Origin: Enterococcus sp. 5H
GTDB lineage: Bacteria > Bacillota > Bacilli > Lactobacillales > Enterococcaceae
DNA length: 64,000 nucleotides
Direction: 5' to 3'
NCBI RefSeq assembly: GCF_028128615.1
Contig: NZ_AMDP01000019.1
Coordinates: 186,001 to 250,000, forward strand
The position numbers were made by a program, and so were the translations under genes. How positions within the stretch are numbered: position 1 is the stretch's first letter; each line of letters begins with the position of its first letter. Shown one piece after another: positions 1 to 8,812 of the stretch. Under the pieces are notes generated by a model. It had not been told where the DNA came from and made no database searches. It saw only the letters and a program-made list of their open reading frames with translations.

Positions 1-1
1 G

Positions 2-1846
2 ATGAACGAACTAATAGAACAGATCCAAAATGAATACGATCAGCCACTTTCGTTGGAGGAATTAGCTAAAAGCAGTGGGGTTTCATATTATCACCTTTCC
101 CGTTCGTTTAAAAAGCAATTGGGGGTTACTTTTACTGAATATTTGAGTCAAATTCGGCTAGTACATGCAACGGAATCTTTGCTCTTAACCAAGCAACCAA
201 TTATCAAAGTTGCGCTAAACAATGGTTTTTCAAATGCTAAAAACTTTCATCAATTATTCAAAAAGCACTACGGGCTAACACCAGCCAATTATCGTAAGAA
301 ATACTCATTGGCACAAGAACAAGTAAGCAAATCTATTGAAAAAGCTGACTATCAGGAAATTACAGGGCAAGCAGCGTTGCAAGAATTAGCCAAGTATTTA
401 GCTGAAAAAGATATCGATGATGAAAATGCTGCAATCCAGCAAAAATTGGAACTTATTTTACCGAATGAATGTCAGCCGCCTTATCATCAAAGTAAAAAGA
501 TTATCAAAATTGGTCCAGCAAATGAAGGCTTAGCCAATGGTGTACAACGAGAACTTTGTATTTTGCAAAAGGATTTAGCTTTCGACTTGGTACAATTTGA
601 AGGCTTTTGTGAAGAAACGAACTTTGATCACGATGTTTTGTTAGTCTCAGAGTATATTTTAAATAATCAATGGTTCGATTTTTTAGTCAAAATCCAGTTA
701 AAACCCATGATTCAATTATTTTTGCCTGAAAATTATCAATCGAAAGAAGAGGCGCAATTATGGTGTGACAAACAACTAAAAATTATTCGCCATTTTCTAA
801 ACCGCTATGGGATGAAAGAAGTGAATCAATGGTATTTTCAATGGTCGTTACCTAAAGTGAGTAGTAGCTGGAGTGAAGAAAATTATTGGGCTTATCATTA
901 CTTTTATCGAAGATTAAAACAATTGCTACAAGGCTGCAAACTAGGGCTGATGTCTGTGCGTTCATTAGAAGACAGGGAGTTTCTACAATACCAGCGTTTT
1001 ATTGAGGAACAGAAATCGCAAAATTGTTTACCGGATTTTATTAGTTTTCATGCAGACCCCTATACATCTGACTCTGTGAAAGGGGAGCATGCTGTACGTT
1101 TTAAGGAATACCAACAAGAAATTCTAAGTCGAGTAAACGCTGTGATCCAAACGACTCAAGAAGAATTGCTAGCGGATTGGGAACCAGAATTATTTTTGAC
1201 TGACTGGAATACTTTGGTAGGTGAAGGAAATACATTCTCGGGTACTTTTTTCCGCTCAGCTTTAATTTTAGAATCCATTGTTGAACTTTCGGAAAAAGTT
1301 TCCGGGATTGCTTTTTGGTTGAATATAAAAGTGAAGGAACGCCAGACGCATTTGCGTGAAGACAGTAGTTTATCGGTTTTTTTATACGAAGAATTGCGGC
1401 GGCCACTCTTTTTTTCATTGCGTTTTTTGAATCATTTAAAGGGCGAGCTTGTTGCGTGCGGTGATGGCTACATTTTGACAAGAGATCAAGATCAATTTCA
1501 GCTACTACTTTATAATTCTAGCTACCTTGATCCACTTTATTCTGTAGATACGTTTCAAGTGCAATATCAGACGAAAAAGGTATCTATTCATTTAAAAGAA
1601 TTACCTTGTGGAGACTATTTGATTCGAGAATATGTGCTGGATAAAGATCATGGTGGTATTTATAATGACTGGATCAGAGTTGGTGGACAAGTGGAAATTG
1701 ATTATGAATTGCAAAAATATTTGGAGCAAAAGATTTTACCTAAATTTGAGCTGCAGAAAGAAAGAATTTCAGCTGATGGATATAAGTTAGAAAGTACATT
1801 GACATTGAATGCTTGTAAATTGTATTTGTTTCAACCGTTGTATTAA
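2..1846 (+). CDS. AraC-family regulator with C-terminal GH39-like domain (5' end probably outside window)
   Basis: Residues 1-100 form a complete AraC-type double helix-turn-helix; the second half carries the usual signature around GFSNAKNFHQLFKKHYG. The following ~500 residues resemble the glycosyl-hydrolase-39-like domain found behind the HTH in a subset of Firmicutes AraC regulators, for example FLTDWNTLVGEGNTFSGTFF near residue 395. Members of this subset usually have an N-terminal cupin sensor before the HTH. The first ATG lies one base from the window edge, so the true start is probably upstream and this is the C-terminal part. It likely senses a sugar and activates nearby carbohydrate genes, but the target is not visible. 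It converges on the wall-protein gene downstream. Confidence 0.8.
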   Translation: MNELIEQIQNEYDQPLSLEELAKSSGVSYYHLSRSFKKQLGVTFTEYLSQIRLVHATESLLLTKQPIIKVALNNGFSNAKNFHQLFKKHYGLTPANYRKKYSLAQEQVSKSIEKADYQEITGQAALQELAKYLAEKDIDDENAAIQQKLELILPNECQPPYHQSKKIIKIGPANEGLANGVQRELCILQKDLAFDLVQFEGFCEETNFDHDVLLVSEYILNNQWFDFLVKIQLKPMIQLFLPENYQSKEEAQLWCDKQLKIIRHFLNRYGMKEVNQWYFQWSLPKVSSSWSEENYWAYHYFYRRLKQLLQGCKLGLMSVRSLEDREFLQYQRFIEEQKSQNCLPDFISFHADPYTSDSVKGEHAVRFKEYQQEILSRVNAVIQTTQEELLADWEPELFLTDWNTLVGEGNTFSGTFFRSALILESIVELSEKVSGIAFWLNIKVKERQTHLREDSSLSVFLYEELRRPLFFSLRFLNHLKGELVACGDGYILTRDQDQFQLLLYNSSYLDPLYSVDTFQVQYQTKKVSIHLKELPCGDYLIREYVLDKDHGGIYNDWIRVGGQVEIDYELQKYLEQKILPKFELQKERISADGYKLESTLTLNACKLYLFQPLY

Positions 1847-1850
1847 AGAA

Positions 1851-1898
1851 AATAAAAAAGTGAGGTGTTGACAGGAATAATTTCTTGCAATACCTCAC
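1851..1898 (-). terminator. Intrinsic terminator of the serine-rich wall protein gene
   Basis: An 11-bp stem (arms 1860-1870 and 1888-1898, one G-U pair) lies between the convergent genes. Read on the minus strand it is followed by a T-rich run (complement of 1851-1859). The plus strand has no T tract after the stem, so it mainly serves the minus-strand gene. Confidence 0.7.
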
Positions 1899-1925
1899 AA
1901 ATTAATTAGAAATTAGATAATTTAT

Positions 1926-3854
1926 CTAGTTTCTTTTTTTAGTAAAAATTAAATAAAAAGCTAAAAGAAGTTGGGTTACACCTATTGTTAATAGAATACT
2001 TCGTTTACTTCCAAGTCCGGGCAATTGTTTTTCACTACTAGTATTCTTGTTACTATCAGAAGTGGTTGAATTAGAAGTTGCTACTTTGCTAGTTGTAGAG
2101 CTGGGATTTAAAGTACTACTATTAGAGTTAGAAGAACTTATGCTAGAACTTGACCCTTCACTTGTATTAGTCGTAGAACTATTATCGCTACTAGAGCTGG
2201 AAGAAGTTGAACTAGAATCTATTACTTCACTAATAGGACTTGCAGAAGTAGAGCTAGAACTTATAGATTCAGAACTAGATTCAGAAGTAGTAGAATCTGC
2301 TACTCCACTAATAGAGTCAGAAAAAGTAGTAGACGAATCAGAGCTAGGCTCAGAAGAACTAGAACTAGATTCAGAATTTTCAGCAGTAGAGTCATCAGAA
2401 GTAGAGCTAGAACTTGTAGATTCAGAAGTAGTAGAATCTGCTACTCCACTAATAGAGTCAGAAAAAGTAGTAGATGAATCAGAGCTAGACTCAAAAGAAC
2501 TAGAACTAGATTCAGAATTTTCAGTAGTAGAGTCATTAGAAGTAGAGCTAGAACTTGTAGGTTCAGAACTAGATTCAGAAGTAGTAGAATCTGCTCCTCC
2601 GCTAATGGAGTCAGAAAAAGTAGTAGACGAATCAGAGCTAGACTCGGAAGAACTAGAACTAGATTCAGAATTTTCAGTAGTAGAGTCATCAGAAGTAGAG
2701 CTAGAACTAACAGAGTCAGAACTGGAATCAGAAACAGAAGAACTAGACTGAGAATTTTCAATACTAGACTCAGAAGTACTTGATATTTCGCTAGTACTGT
2801 TAGTAGAGCTAGAACTAGAGTCTGAAATAACAATATTTGTAGGTGTGATTGTGGCTCCATAAACTAAATCCCAACGATGTGTTTCACCAGCTCCAAGAAA
2901 AGTATCAACAATAATTGATCCATCAATATTTACACCAGTACCATCTAGTTTCGCATTTGGAGCTAAAATAGTTCCTTGCCAAGGTGCTGTGATAGTTAGC
3001 AAGCCAGAAAACAAAGTGTCATTTTGAGTGAAATTCCATAAGAAGGTACTTCCGGAAAAATCACCACCGCTTTGTTGGGGATTTCTTTGTGTGCCGTCAG
3101 TATAAAAAAGTTTAATGGGACTATTAATGGTATATGAACTTCCGGATGGGAGTTTGACATTTAGCAGCAATTTTTTTCCGGTTATTCCTTTTTCCAGTCC
3201 TTTAAATATCAATGGAGTATTCATCGTTAAAACATCAGGAGAAATATCTACAACTACGACAGATTTGTTAATTTTTGAAATATCAATTACCCGATTGTTG
3301 AAATCTGAAAACATACTATTGTTAACAACTAGATCTGGTGATAAACCTGCTAAAGTAGTATTGACCGTCCGTAATCGTGCAAATTCAAGATCAAAATCAA
3401 TATATGGCGTTTGATCGTCTTGAAAAACTTGGCTAGAAGTTAAATGATCTAAAAAAGTACCATTAACTTTAGGACGATTACTATTTGAACGATCAACAGT
3501 TATTGTGTTGCCAACGACAAATTTATTCTTATTTGGACCACTAATAAAAGAAGCACTATTAATAGACGTGATTATTTGCACATAATTGTATTCTTTAGAC
3601 GAATAATTGCTGGTTCCAAAATCCGCATTTTGTCCAGTTAAATTTCTTGTAGCGATATTCCCATCTGTATGACTCCTCAAATAAACTTGGTTAGCGAAAA
3701 TATGAAAATACTGTGCTGCACCTAAAAGACTAGATTGGGCTGAAGGGACGTCCGTATAAAATGTACCACCATCGTAAATTGAAGAAGAAACAGCCGCTAA
3801 AGGAAAGGAAACAGTCAATAATATGGAGCCAATTAGTAAGTTAAGTTTTTTCAT
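1926..3854 (-). CDS. Serine-rich cell-wall-anchored protein with choice-of-anchor-A (adhesin-like) domain
   Basis: The protein has 642 residues: a signal peptide (MKKLNLLIGS... to about residue 25), a ~310-residue N-terminal domain that looks like the choice-of-anchor A family (a beta-rich adhesin-like domain on differently anchored surface proteins), then ~250 residues almost entirely Ser, Thr, Asp and Glu. A sortase-type tail follows: LPGLG at 611-615, a hydrophobic segment and terminal KKRN. The fourth sorting-signal residue is Leu, where Thr is canonical. I chose ATG 3854 because AGGTG lies 6 bases upstream and the signal peptide starts there; the upstream in-frame TTG at 3887 has no good ribosome site. 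Likely an exported, wall-linked adhesin with a stalk that may be glycosylated; the ligand is unknown. Confidence 0.82.
   Translation of the reverse strand: MKKLNLLIGSILLTVSFPLAAVSSSIYDGGTFYTDVPSAQSSLLGAAQYFHIFANQVYLRSHTDGNIATRNLTGQNADFGTSNYSSKEYNYVQIITSINSASFISGPNKNKFVVGNTITVDRSNSNRPKVNGTFLDHLTSSQVFQDDQTPYIDFDLEFARLRTVNTTLAGLSPDLVVNNSMFSDFNNRVIDISKINKSVVVVDISPDVLTMNTPLIFKGLEKGITGKKLLLNVKLPSGSSYTINSPIKLFYTDGTQRNPQQSGGDFSGSTFLWNFTQNDTLFSGLLTITAPWQGTILAPNAKLDGTGVNIDGSIIVDTFLGAGETHRWDLVYGATITPTNIVISDSSSSSTNSTSEISSTSESSIENSQSSSSVSDSSSDSVSSSSTSDDSTTENSESSSSSSESSSDSSTTFSDSISGGADSTTSESSSEPTSSSSTSNDSTTENSESSSSSFESSSDSSTTFSDSISGVADSTTSESTSSSSTSDDSTAENSESSSSSSEPSSDSSTTFSDSISGVADSTTSESSSESISSSSTSASPISEVIDSSSTSSSSSSDNSSTTNTSEGSSSSISSSNSNSSTLNPSSTTSKVATSNSTTSDSNKNTSSEKQLPGLGSKRSILLTIGVTQLLLAFYLIFTKKRN
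2284..2715. repeat. Three in-frame tandem repeats coding the Ser-rich stalk
   Basis: Near-identical units begin at 2284, 2425 and 2578 (periods 141 and 153 bp, i.e. 47 and 51 codons). The 12-bp difference removes four residues in one unit. They encode repeats around SDSISGVADSTTSES. Repeat number is likely to vary between strains by slippage or recombination. Confidence 0.85.
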
Positions 3855-4145
3855 AATTTTCACCTGCTTTTCAATGTTTTTCACCAATGTTTATCCAGAA
3901 AATATCTGTATGATGATTATATTTATTATAATTCGTTTGCATAAAATATATTTTATATTTGTATTTAAAAATAACAAAAAACATATTGTTGTGATGGGTA
4001 AAACGTTTATTTAACAGTGTTAATTCAATTTTGGTTTTTTAAAAGAAAAAAATGAATAGTATATTTTCATACAAGAAAATGTTCATTTTTTAATTTAGCA
4101 AGAGTTCTAAAGATCAAGAAAATTTTTTTAGACAAGCTAATTTGA

Positions 4146-4175
4146 GCAAAAAAAGCGACCGTTTTTTTGCTTTTT
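4146..4175 (+). terminator. Possible stand-alone hairpin with T tract
   Basis: A 9-bp stem (arms 4146-4154 and 4162-4170) is followed by TTTTT. It lies 5' of the MFS promoter with no plus-strand gene before it. It may be a leftover terminator, or end an antisense or leader transcript. The stem is mostly A-T. Confidence 0.3.
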
Positions 4176-4253
4176 CGAATTATTTTTCTCCAATATTTAA
4201 ATAATAAGACAACATAGAGCAATTAAAGTGATTTATGTTTGCTTGTTTTTTTA

Positions 4254-4282
4254 TATAATAAATCATAAGGAAAGCGTTTTCT
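4254..4282 (+). promoter_or_regulatory. MFS-operon promoter with overlapping CcpA cre site
   Basis: TATAAT at 4254-4259 is a clear -10 element, but the -35 is weak. Ten bases downstream, at the expected start of transcription, GGAAAGCGTTTTCT (4269-4282) differs from the core catabolite-responsive element TGAAAGCGTTTTCA only at its two ends. A cre at or just after the start site normally gives CcpA-HPr(Ser-P) repression in glucose. Confidence 0.6.
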
Positions 4283-4307
4283 TATATTTAGATAATGGAG
4301 GGGAAAA

Positions 4308-5504
4308 ATGGAAACACAGATTGAAAAAACAACAGTAAAAAAAAGTAGTGCTGGATTGATTTTTGCATTAATGGCTGGTTACTCGATGATCTATATGGAT
4401 AAAAATATGATCTCGACAGCTGTTCTGCCAATTGCCAAAGAGTTTAATTTAGATGCCGGGCAAACAGGGATGATTATGTCGTTCTTTTTCTTAGGTTATT
4501 CCTTGATGCAAATTCCAGGTGGTTGGTTAGCCGATAAGATTGGTGCTAAAAAAGTTTTGATGTTGTCACTCGCAATTATTTCGGTTTTTTCATTTGCATT
4601 TGGAACAGTTAGTAGTTTGATGTTGTTTATGGCAATTCGTTTTTTTGCGGGCATCGGACATGGGGGGTATCCGCCAAGTTGCTCTAAATCAATTGCCGAT
4701 AATTTTCCACAAGAAAGAAGAACGTTTATTCAATCACTAATTCTTTCTACTTCAGGGATTGGCGGAATTTTGGCGTTTACACTGGGGACGAATTTAATCA
4801 ATGCTAATTGGCGTTATGGTTATTTAGCTTTAGGGACATTGTTCGCGGGAGCATTGGTGTTAGTAGCGATTTTCGTTCCTAACAATGCAGAGAATAAAAA
4901 AGTTTCACGTAATCATGTATCTCCGATTAAATTTAGTCAAGTTATAACCAATCGTAATGTTTTAGTGTTATTTGTAGCGATGTTGTTATTAAACTTTTTG
5001 TTGTATGGAAACATGTCTTGGTTACCAAGCTATCTAGCGCAAAAATTCTCAATCGACCTTAAAACAATTGGGTATTTACTCGCGGTTAATGCAATTTTCC
5101 AAACGATTGCCACGATGTTTGCAGGTGTGTTATTGTCGAAACTATTTTTGGGTAAAGAAAGGATGTTTATTCTTGGGGCAACGATTTTGTCGGCTGTGCT
5201 AATTGTAGCTTTTGTATTATCGAATAATCTCGTCTTATCAATGATATGCTTAATTGCCGTTAGCATGGTTTCAGTCAATGCTTTTACAGCGATTTTCACA
5301 TGGCCGCATAAAATTATGGACCCATCAATTATTGGTTCGTCCATCGGAATTATTAATACTGGTGGGACATTGGGTGGCTTCTTAGCTCCGTTAATCTTAG
5401 GTCAATTGATTAAAGCGGCTGGTGGATCATTTACCTTAGCCTTTAGCTTTATGGCTGTAGCGGGTCTGCTTTGCGGGCTTTGTGTATTGGGAGTGAAAAA
5501 ATAA
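4308..5504 (+). CDS. MFS transporter (organic anion / solute family)
   Basis: A 398-residue integral membrane protein with about 12 hydrophobic segments and the MFS motif A loop GWLADKIGAKKV after the second helix. The N-terminal pattern resembles the anion:cation symporter branch (glucarate/phthalate-like carriers). The start is fixed by GGAGGGG about 6 bases upstream. It heads an operon with both L-serine dehydratase subunits and an M20 amidohydrolase, so it may import an acylated or amide-linked serine-like compound; that substrate is inference. The cre at the promoter suggests use when preferred sugars are absent. Confidence 0.85.
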   Translation: METQIEKTTVKKSSAGLIFALMAGYSMIYMDKNMISTAVLPIAKEFNLDAGQTGMIMSFFFLGYSLMQIPGGWLADKIGAKKVLMLSLAIISVFSFAFGTVSSLMLFMAIRFFAGIGHGGYPPSCSKSIADNFPQERRTFIQSLILSTSGIGGILAFTLGTNLINANWRYGYLALGTLFAGALVLVAIFVPNNAENKKVSRNHVSPIKFSQVITNRNVLVLFVAMLLLNFLLYGNMSWLPSYLAQKFSIDLKTIGYLLAVNAIFQTIATMFAGVLLSKLFLGKERMFILGATILSAVLIVAFVLSNNLVLSMICLIAVSMVSVNAFTAIFTWPHKIMDPSIIGSSIGIINTGGTLGGFLAPLILGQLIKAAGGSFTLAFSFMAVAGLLCGLCVLGVKK

Positions 5505-5509
5505 GCGTA

Positions 5510-6172
5510 ATGTCAGACAGAAAATTTAAATACAAAAGCGCCTTTGATATTATCGGACCCATTATGGTTGGACCCTCCAGTTCACATACCGCTGGTGCCG
5601 TTAAAATCGGAAATATGGCGCGAAAACTATATAAACAACTACCGCGAAAATTAATAGTAACTTTTTTCGGTTCATTTGCTGAAACATATAAAGGTCATGG
5701 AACAGCCGTGGCGATTGTTGCTGGTGTTTTAGGTTTTGAAACCAATGATGAACGTATTCCAGAGGCGATTAAGATTGCGGAAAATCAAGGTGTAACAATT
5801 GAATTTTTAGTCAGCACAAAGGAAACTGAACATGCAAATACAGTTAATTTAGAATTAATTAATGCGCAAGAAAAACTAAATCTAACGGCAATCTCAATTG
5901 GCGGAGGCAGTATTCAGCTAACAGAAATTAATCATTATTCAACATTACTGGATCAAACGCAAGGGAATGGACTAGTTTTGACAGCAGATCAACCAAAAAA
6001 GGCTCTTCCTTGTGTGAAGGACGCCTTAGAAAGTCCAGCTTTTGTCCAAGTTCAACAGTTAAATAAAGAAACGGTTATTTTTGTGGAAACTGTCAGTGAT
6101 ATTAGTCAAAAATTATTAGCAAAAATCAGAGAAATACCGGGAATTACAGCAGCATTGCCGACAACCGGCTAA
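5510..6172 (+). CDS. sdaAB: L-serine dehydratase, iron-sulfur-dependent, beta subunit
   Basis: A 220-residue protein with the family's opening FDIIGPIMVGPSSSHTAGA and a C-terminal ACT-like stretch (VIFVETVSDISQKLLAKI). With the alpha subunit it deaminates L-serine to pyruvate and ammonia in the cytosol. I chose ATG 5510 because homologues start just before the conserved FDIIGP block. It begins 5 bases after the MFS stop; the nearest GGGAG is 16 bases away, so translation is probably coupled to termination of the upstream gene. Only one base separates its stop from the longest alpha-subunit reading frame. Confidence 0.93.
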   Translation: MSDRKFKYKSAFDIIGPIMVGPSSSHTAGAVKIGNMARKLYKQLPRKLIVTFFGSFAETYKGHGTAVAIVAGVLGFETNDERIPEAIKIAENQGVTIEFLVSTKETEHANTVNLELINAQEKLNLTAISIGGGSIQLTEINHYSTLLDQTQGNGLVLTADQPKKALPCVKDALESPAFVQVQQLNKETVIFVETVSDISQKLLAKIREIPGITAALPTTG

Positions 6173-6191
6173 AGTGGAAGGCGTGAATTTT

Positions 6192-7067
6192 TTGTTTGAA
6201 TCAATCGAAGAACTTGTCCAGCGAGCAGAAGTAAAACAATGTAAAATAGCGGAAATTATGATTGCTCAAGAAATAGAAACTTCTGGACGCAGCCGCTTAG
6301 AAATTATGAATCAAATGGAGTTAAATTTAGATACAATGGAGCAAGCTGCTGCTAAAGGAGTTCAAGGTGTCCGTTCTCATTCTGGATTAACAGGCTATGA
6401 TGCGAAAAAATTACACGCTTATTTAGATCAAAAAAATGTTTTAACCGATGATACCTTTGTCAAAGCTTTGTGCTATGCCGTAGCAACAAATGAAGTAAAC
6501 GCCGCGATGGGGATGATTTGTGCGACACCAACGGCTGGTTCAGCTGGGGTTGTTCCGGGTGTGTTGCTCGCGTTTCGTGAAAAACTTAAAGCTACACGTG
6601 AGGACATGCTGAGCTTTTTATTTACAGCAGCGGCATTTGGTTTTGTTACAGCGAATAATGCCATGATCTCAGGAGCCGAAGGCGGTTGTCAGGCTGAAAT
6701 TGGTTCAGCTTCCGGTATGGCGGCAGCTGCTTTAGTCGAAATGGCAGGCGGCACTCCACGGCAGGCAAGTCAGGCGTTTGCAATTGCTTTAAACAATTTG
6801 ATTGGTTTAGCCTGTGATCCGGTGGCTGGTTTAGTTGAAATTCCTTGTATTAAAAGAAACGCAGGGGGCACATCAAACGCGATCAGTGCAGCAGAAATGG
6901 CATTAGCGGGTATCGAAAGCGAAATTCCAGCAGATGAAGTAGTAGAAACGATGTATCGAGTTGGACGTAGTATGCCGGCAGATATTCGAGAAACAGGAAT
7001 TGGCGGCTTGGCAGGAACAAAAACGGGGAAGAGAATCGCTAAAGAATTATTTGGTATAGATAGATAA
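6192..7067 (+). CDS. sdaAA: L-serine dehydratase, iron-sulfur-dependent, alpha subunit
   Basis: The catalytic subunit carrying the 4Fe-4S cluster. The cysteine spacing expected of the cluster is present: GGC..., then C 42 residues later (ACDPVAG) and C 11 residues after that (EIPC), as in bacterial type 2 serine dehydratases. The N-terminal SIEELVQRAEVKQCKIAEIM aligns with the usual start, which favours TTG 6192 behind GGAAGG (6176-6181). GTG codons at 6174 and 6183 are alternatives but sit before or on that site. Part of the MFS-sdaAB-sdaAA-M20 operon. Confidence 0.92.
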   Translation: MFESIEELVQRAEVKQCKIAEIMIAQEIETSGRSRLEIMNQMELNLDTMEQAAAKGVQGVRSHSGLTGYDAKKLHAYLDQKNVLTDDTFVKALCYAVATNEVNAAMGMICATPTAGSAGVVPGVLLAFREKLKATREDMLSFLFTAAAFGFVTANNAMISGAEGGCQAEIGSASGMAAAALVEMAGGTPRQASQAFAIALNNLIGLACDPVAGLVEIPCIKRNAGGTSNAISAAEMALAGIESEIPADEVVETMYRVGRSMPADIRETGIGGLAGTKTGKRIAKELFGIDR

Positions 7068-7121
7068 AGGGGAAACGAGATAAAAAAGGTTGAGTAGATC
7101 ATGAAGAAAAGGAGCAAAATA

Positions 7122-8552
7122 ATGGATGCAAAACAACAAATAGCGGAACTAATCGAAGCAAAAAAAGAGCAATTTATTACTGCAGCAGATCAAATTTGGG
7201 GCACGCCTGAAACACGCTTTGCAACAACAGAATCGGTTAAGCCATTTCTTGAAATTTTAGAAAAAGAAGGATTTTCAATTGAAACAGGTGTAGCCAATAT
7301 GGAACACTCTTTTGTTGCAACATATGGCAGTGGTAGTCCAGCTATCGGGATTCTTGCTGAATATGATGCATTAGGGAATCTAAGTCAAGTAGCTGATTTA
7401 GGTGAACAGAAAGCTGAAGTAGAAGGCGGGAACGGACATGGCTGTGGTCATAATTTATTAGGAACAGGTGCCTTAGCAGGAGCAGTGGGCATTAAAGATC
7501 TGATGGCACAAGAAAAACTAACAGGAACAATTAAATTATTTGGTTGCCCGGCGGAAGAAAGTGGCTATGGTAAAGCTTTTATGGCACGTGATGGTGTGTT
7601 TGATTGTTTGGACGTTGCACTTACTTGGCATCCAATGGACACAACTATGGCGTGGGGGTTAAGTAGTTTAGCTGTTTATCAAGTGTATTACAACTTCAAA
7701 GGAATCTCAGCTCATGCAGCAGCAGCTCCTGAACAAGGACGTAGCGCATTAGATGCGGCTGAATTAATGAATATCGGTGTACAATTTTTACGTGAGCATA
7801 TTATTGACGAAGGTCGAGTTCACTATGCTTTTATGGACGCAGGTGGAGAATCAGCAAATGTCGTTCAGCCGACAGCGAGTTTGTATTACTTTATTCGTGC
7901 ACCAAAATTAGAACAAGCCGAAGCTATTTATAAACGAGTCAATAAAATTGCTGAAGGCGCGGCTCTAATGACCGAAACAAAGCTAGAAATTGTGTTTGAT
8001 TCAGCTTGTGCCAATTATTTACCAAACCGAGCAGTTACAACTGCAATGAATGAAAATTTAGCTGTGTTCGGTGATCTGAATTTATCCAAAGAAGATCAAG
8101 AATACAGTCAAAGATACTATGATAGTTTAAATGAAGCGACTAAAGAAAGCTTAATCGCTAGAGCAAGACAAAGTAATCCAACAGCAAGCGAAGGAGAAAT
8201 CGAGCGTCTGGGAACAATGCCAGTACTAGATCAAATTGGTCCTTTGGTCTTTACCGATGCAACATCAGGTTCAACGGATGTTGGTGATGTAAGCTGGGTT
8301 TGTCCAACTGCCCAAGTCTTAATTGGCTGTGAACCACAAGGAACACCGCCTCATTCATGGCAATGGGTAGCTAATGGCAAATCTTCTGTAGCACATAAAG
8401 GATTGTTAGCCGCAGGGAAAACCATTGCAACAACTGCATACGATTTACTAACGAATCCAGAATTAGTAGCTAAAGCTAAAGCAGAGCATGAAATAACAGT
8501 AGGTGGGAAAAAATACCAATCAGCTATTCCAGCAGAAGTGATGCCGAAATAA
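7122..8552 (+). CDS. M20-family amidohydrolase, AbgB-like
   Basis: A 476-residue metallopeptidase-fold amidohydrolase. It shows the metal-binding GCGHNLLGTGA, then PAEESG and the AbgB-type C-terminal block STDVGDVSWVCPTAQV followed by PPHSWQWV. AbgB is a subunit of p-aminobenzoyl-glutamate hydrolase; close relatives cleave other N-acyl or amide-linked amino acids. I chose ATG 7122 because GGAG lies 7 bases upstream; the in-frame ATG at 7101 lacks such a site. Last gene of the serine dehydratase operon, where releasing serine from an imported conjugate would make sense (inference). No AbgA-like partner is nearby. Confidence 0.85.
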   Translation: MDAKQQIAELIEAKKEQFITAADQIWGTPETRFATTESVKPFLEILEKEGFSIETGVANMEHSFVATYGSGSPAIGILAEYDALGNLSQVADLGEQKAEVEGGNGHGCGHNLLGTGALAGAVGIKDLMAQEKLTGTIKLFGCPAEESGYGKAFMARDGVFDCLDVALTWHPMDTTMAWGLSSLAVYQVYYNFKGISAHAAAAPEQGRSALDAAELMNIGVQFLREHIIDEGRVHYAFMDAGGESANVVQPTASLYYFIRAPKLEQAEAIYKRVNKIAEGAALMTETKLEIVFDSACANYLPNRAVTTAMNENLAVFGDLNLSKEDQEYSQRYYDSLNEATKESLIARARQSNPTASEGEIERLGTMPVLDQIGPLVFTDATSGSTDVGDVSWVCPTAQVLIGCEPQGTPPHSWQWVANGKSSVAHKGLLAAGKTIATTAYDLLTNPELVAKAKAEHEITVGGKKYQSAIPAEVMPK

Positions 8553-8624
8553 TCACTGAGTAGTTAAGTTATCATCTAAATATGATGCCAGTTTTGATTT
8601 AATTCAATTTTTGACTATTAAGAG

Positions 8625-8665
8625 CTTGATACATGACATGATTAGTTATGTATTAAGTTTTTTTA
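8625..8665 (+). terminator. Intrinsic terminator of the serine dehydratase operon
   Basis: A 10-bp stem with one G-U pair (arms 8625-8634 and 8648-8657) is followed directly by seven T. It ends the MFS-sda-M20 transcript and separates it from the LPXTG gene. Confidence 0.8.
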
Positions 8666-8812
8666 TTTTGTTATATTATATATAGAAAATACAGATTATT
8701 ATTGTTTATATTTTTTGAGAAAAATATGTTTTTTCTGTGTTATTATGTATAAGTCTAATTAATAATATAGTAAGAGTAATAACAATTAATTGAAATAAAG
8801 GAGTGACCAGAA

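Larger units (their letters stand above)
3855..4307. other. AT-rich divergent intergenic region
   Basis: This 453-bp region separates the minus-strand wall protein from the plus-strand MFS operon. It should hold the promoters of both. Only the MFS-side promoter/cre (4254-4282) and a possible hairpin at 4146-4175 could be read with any support. No small ORF with a convincing ribosome site was seen. Confidence 0.5.

Noticed and set aside
2047-2751. 234-codon plus-strand ORF
   Set aside because: It is the antisense shadow of the repetitive Ser-rich coding region, rich in Glu, Leu and Val because of the complement of Ser codons; no ribosome site.
8553-8812. Riboswitch or small RNA upstream of the LPXTG gene
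   Set aside because: Apart from the terminator at 8625-8665 the region is AT-rich without stable pairing.
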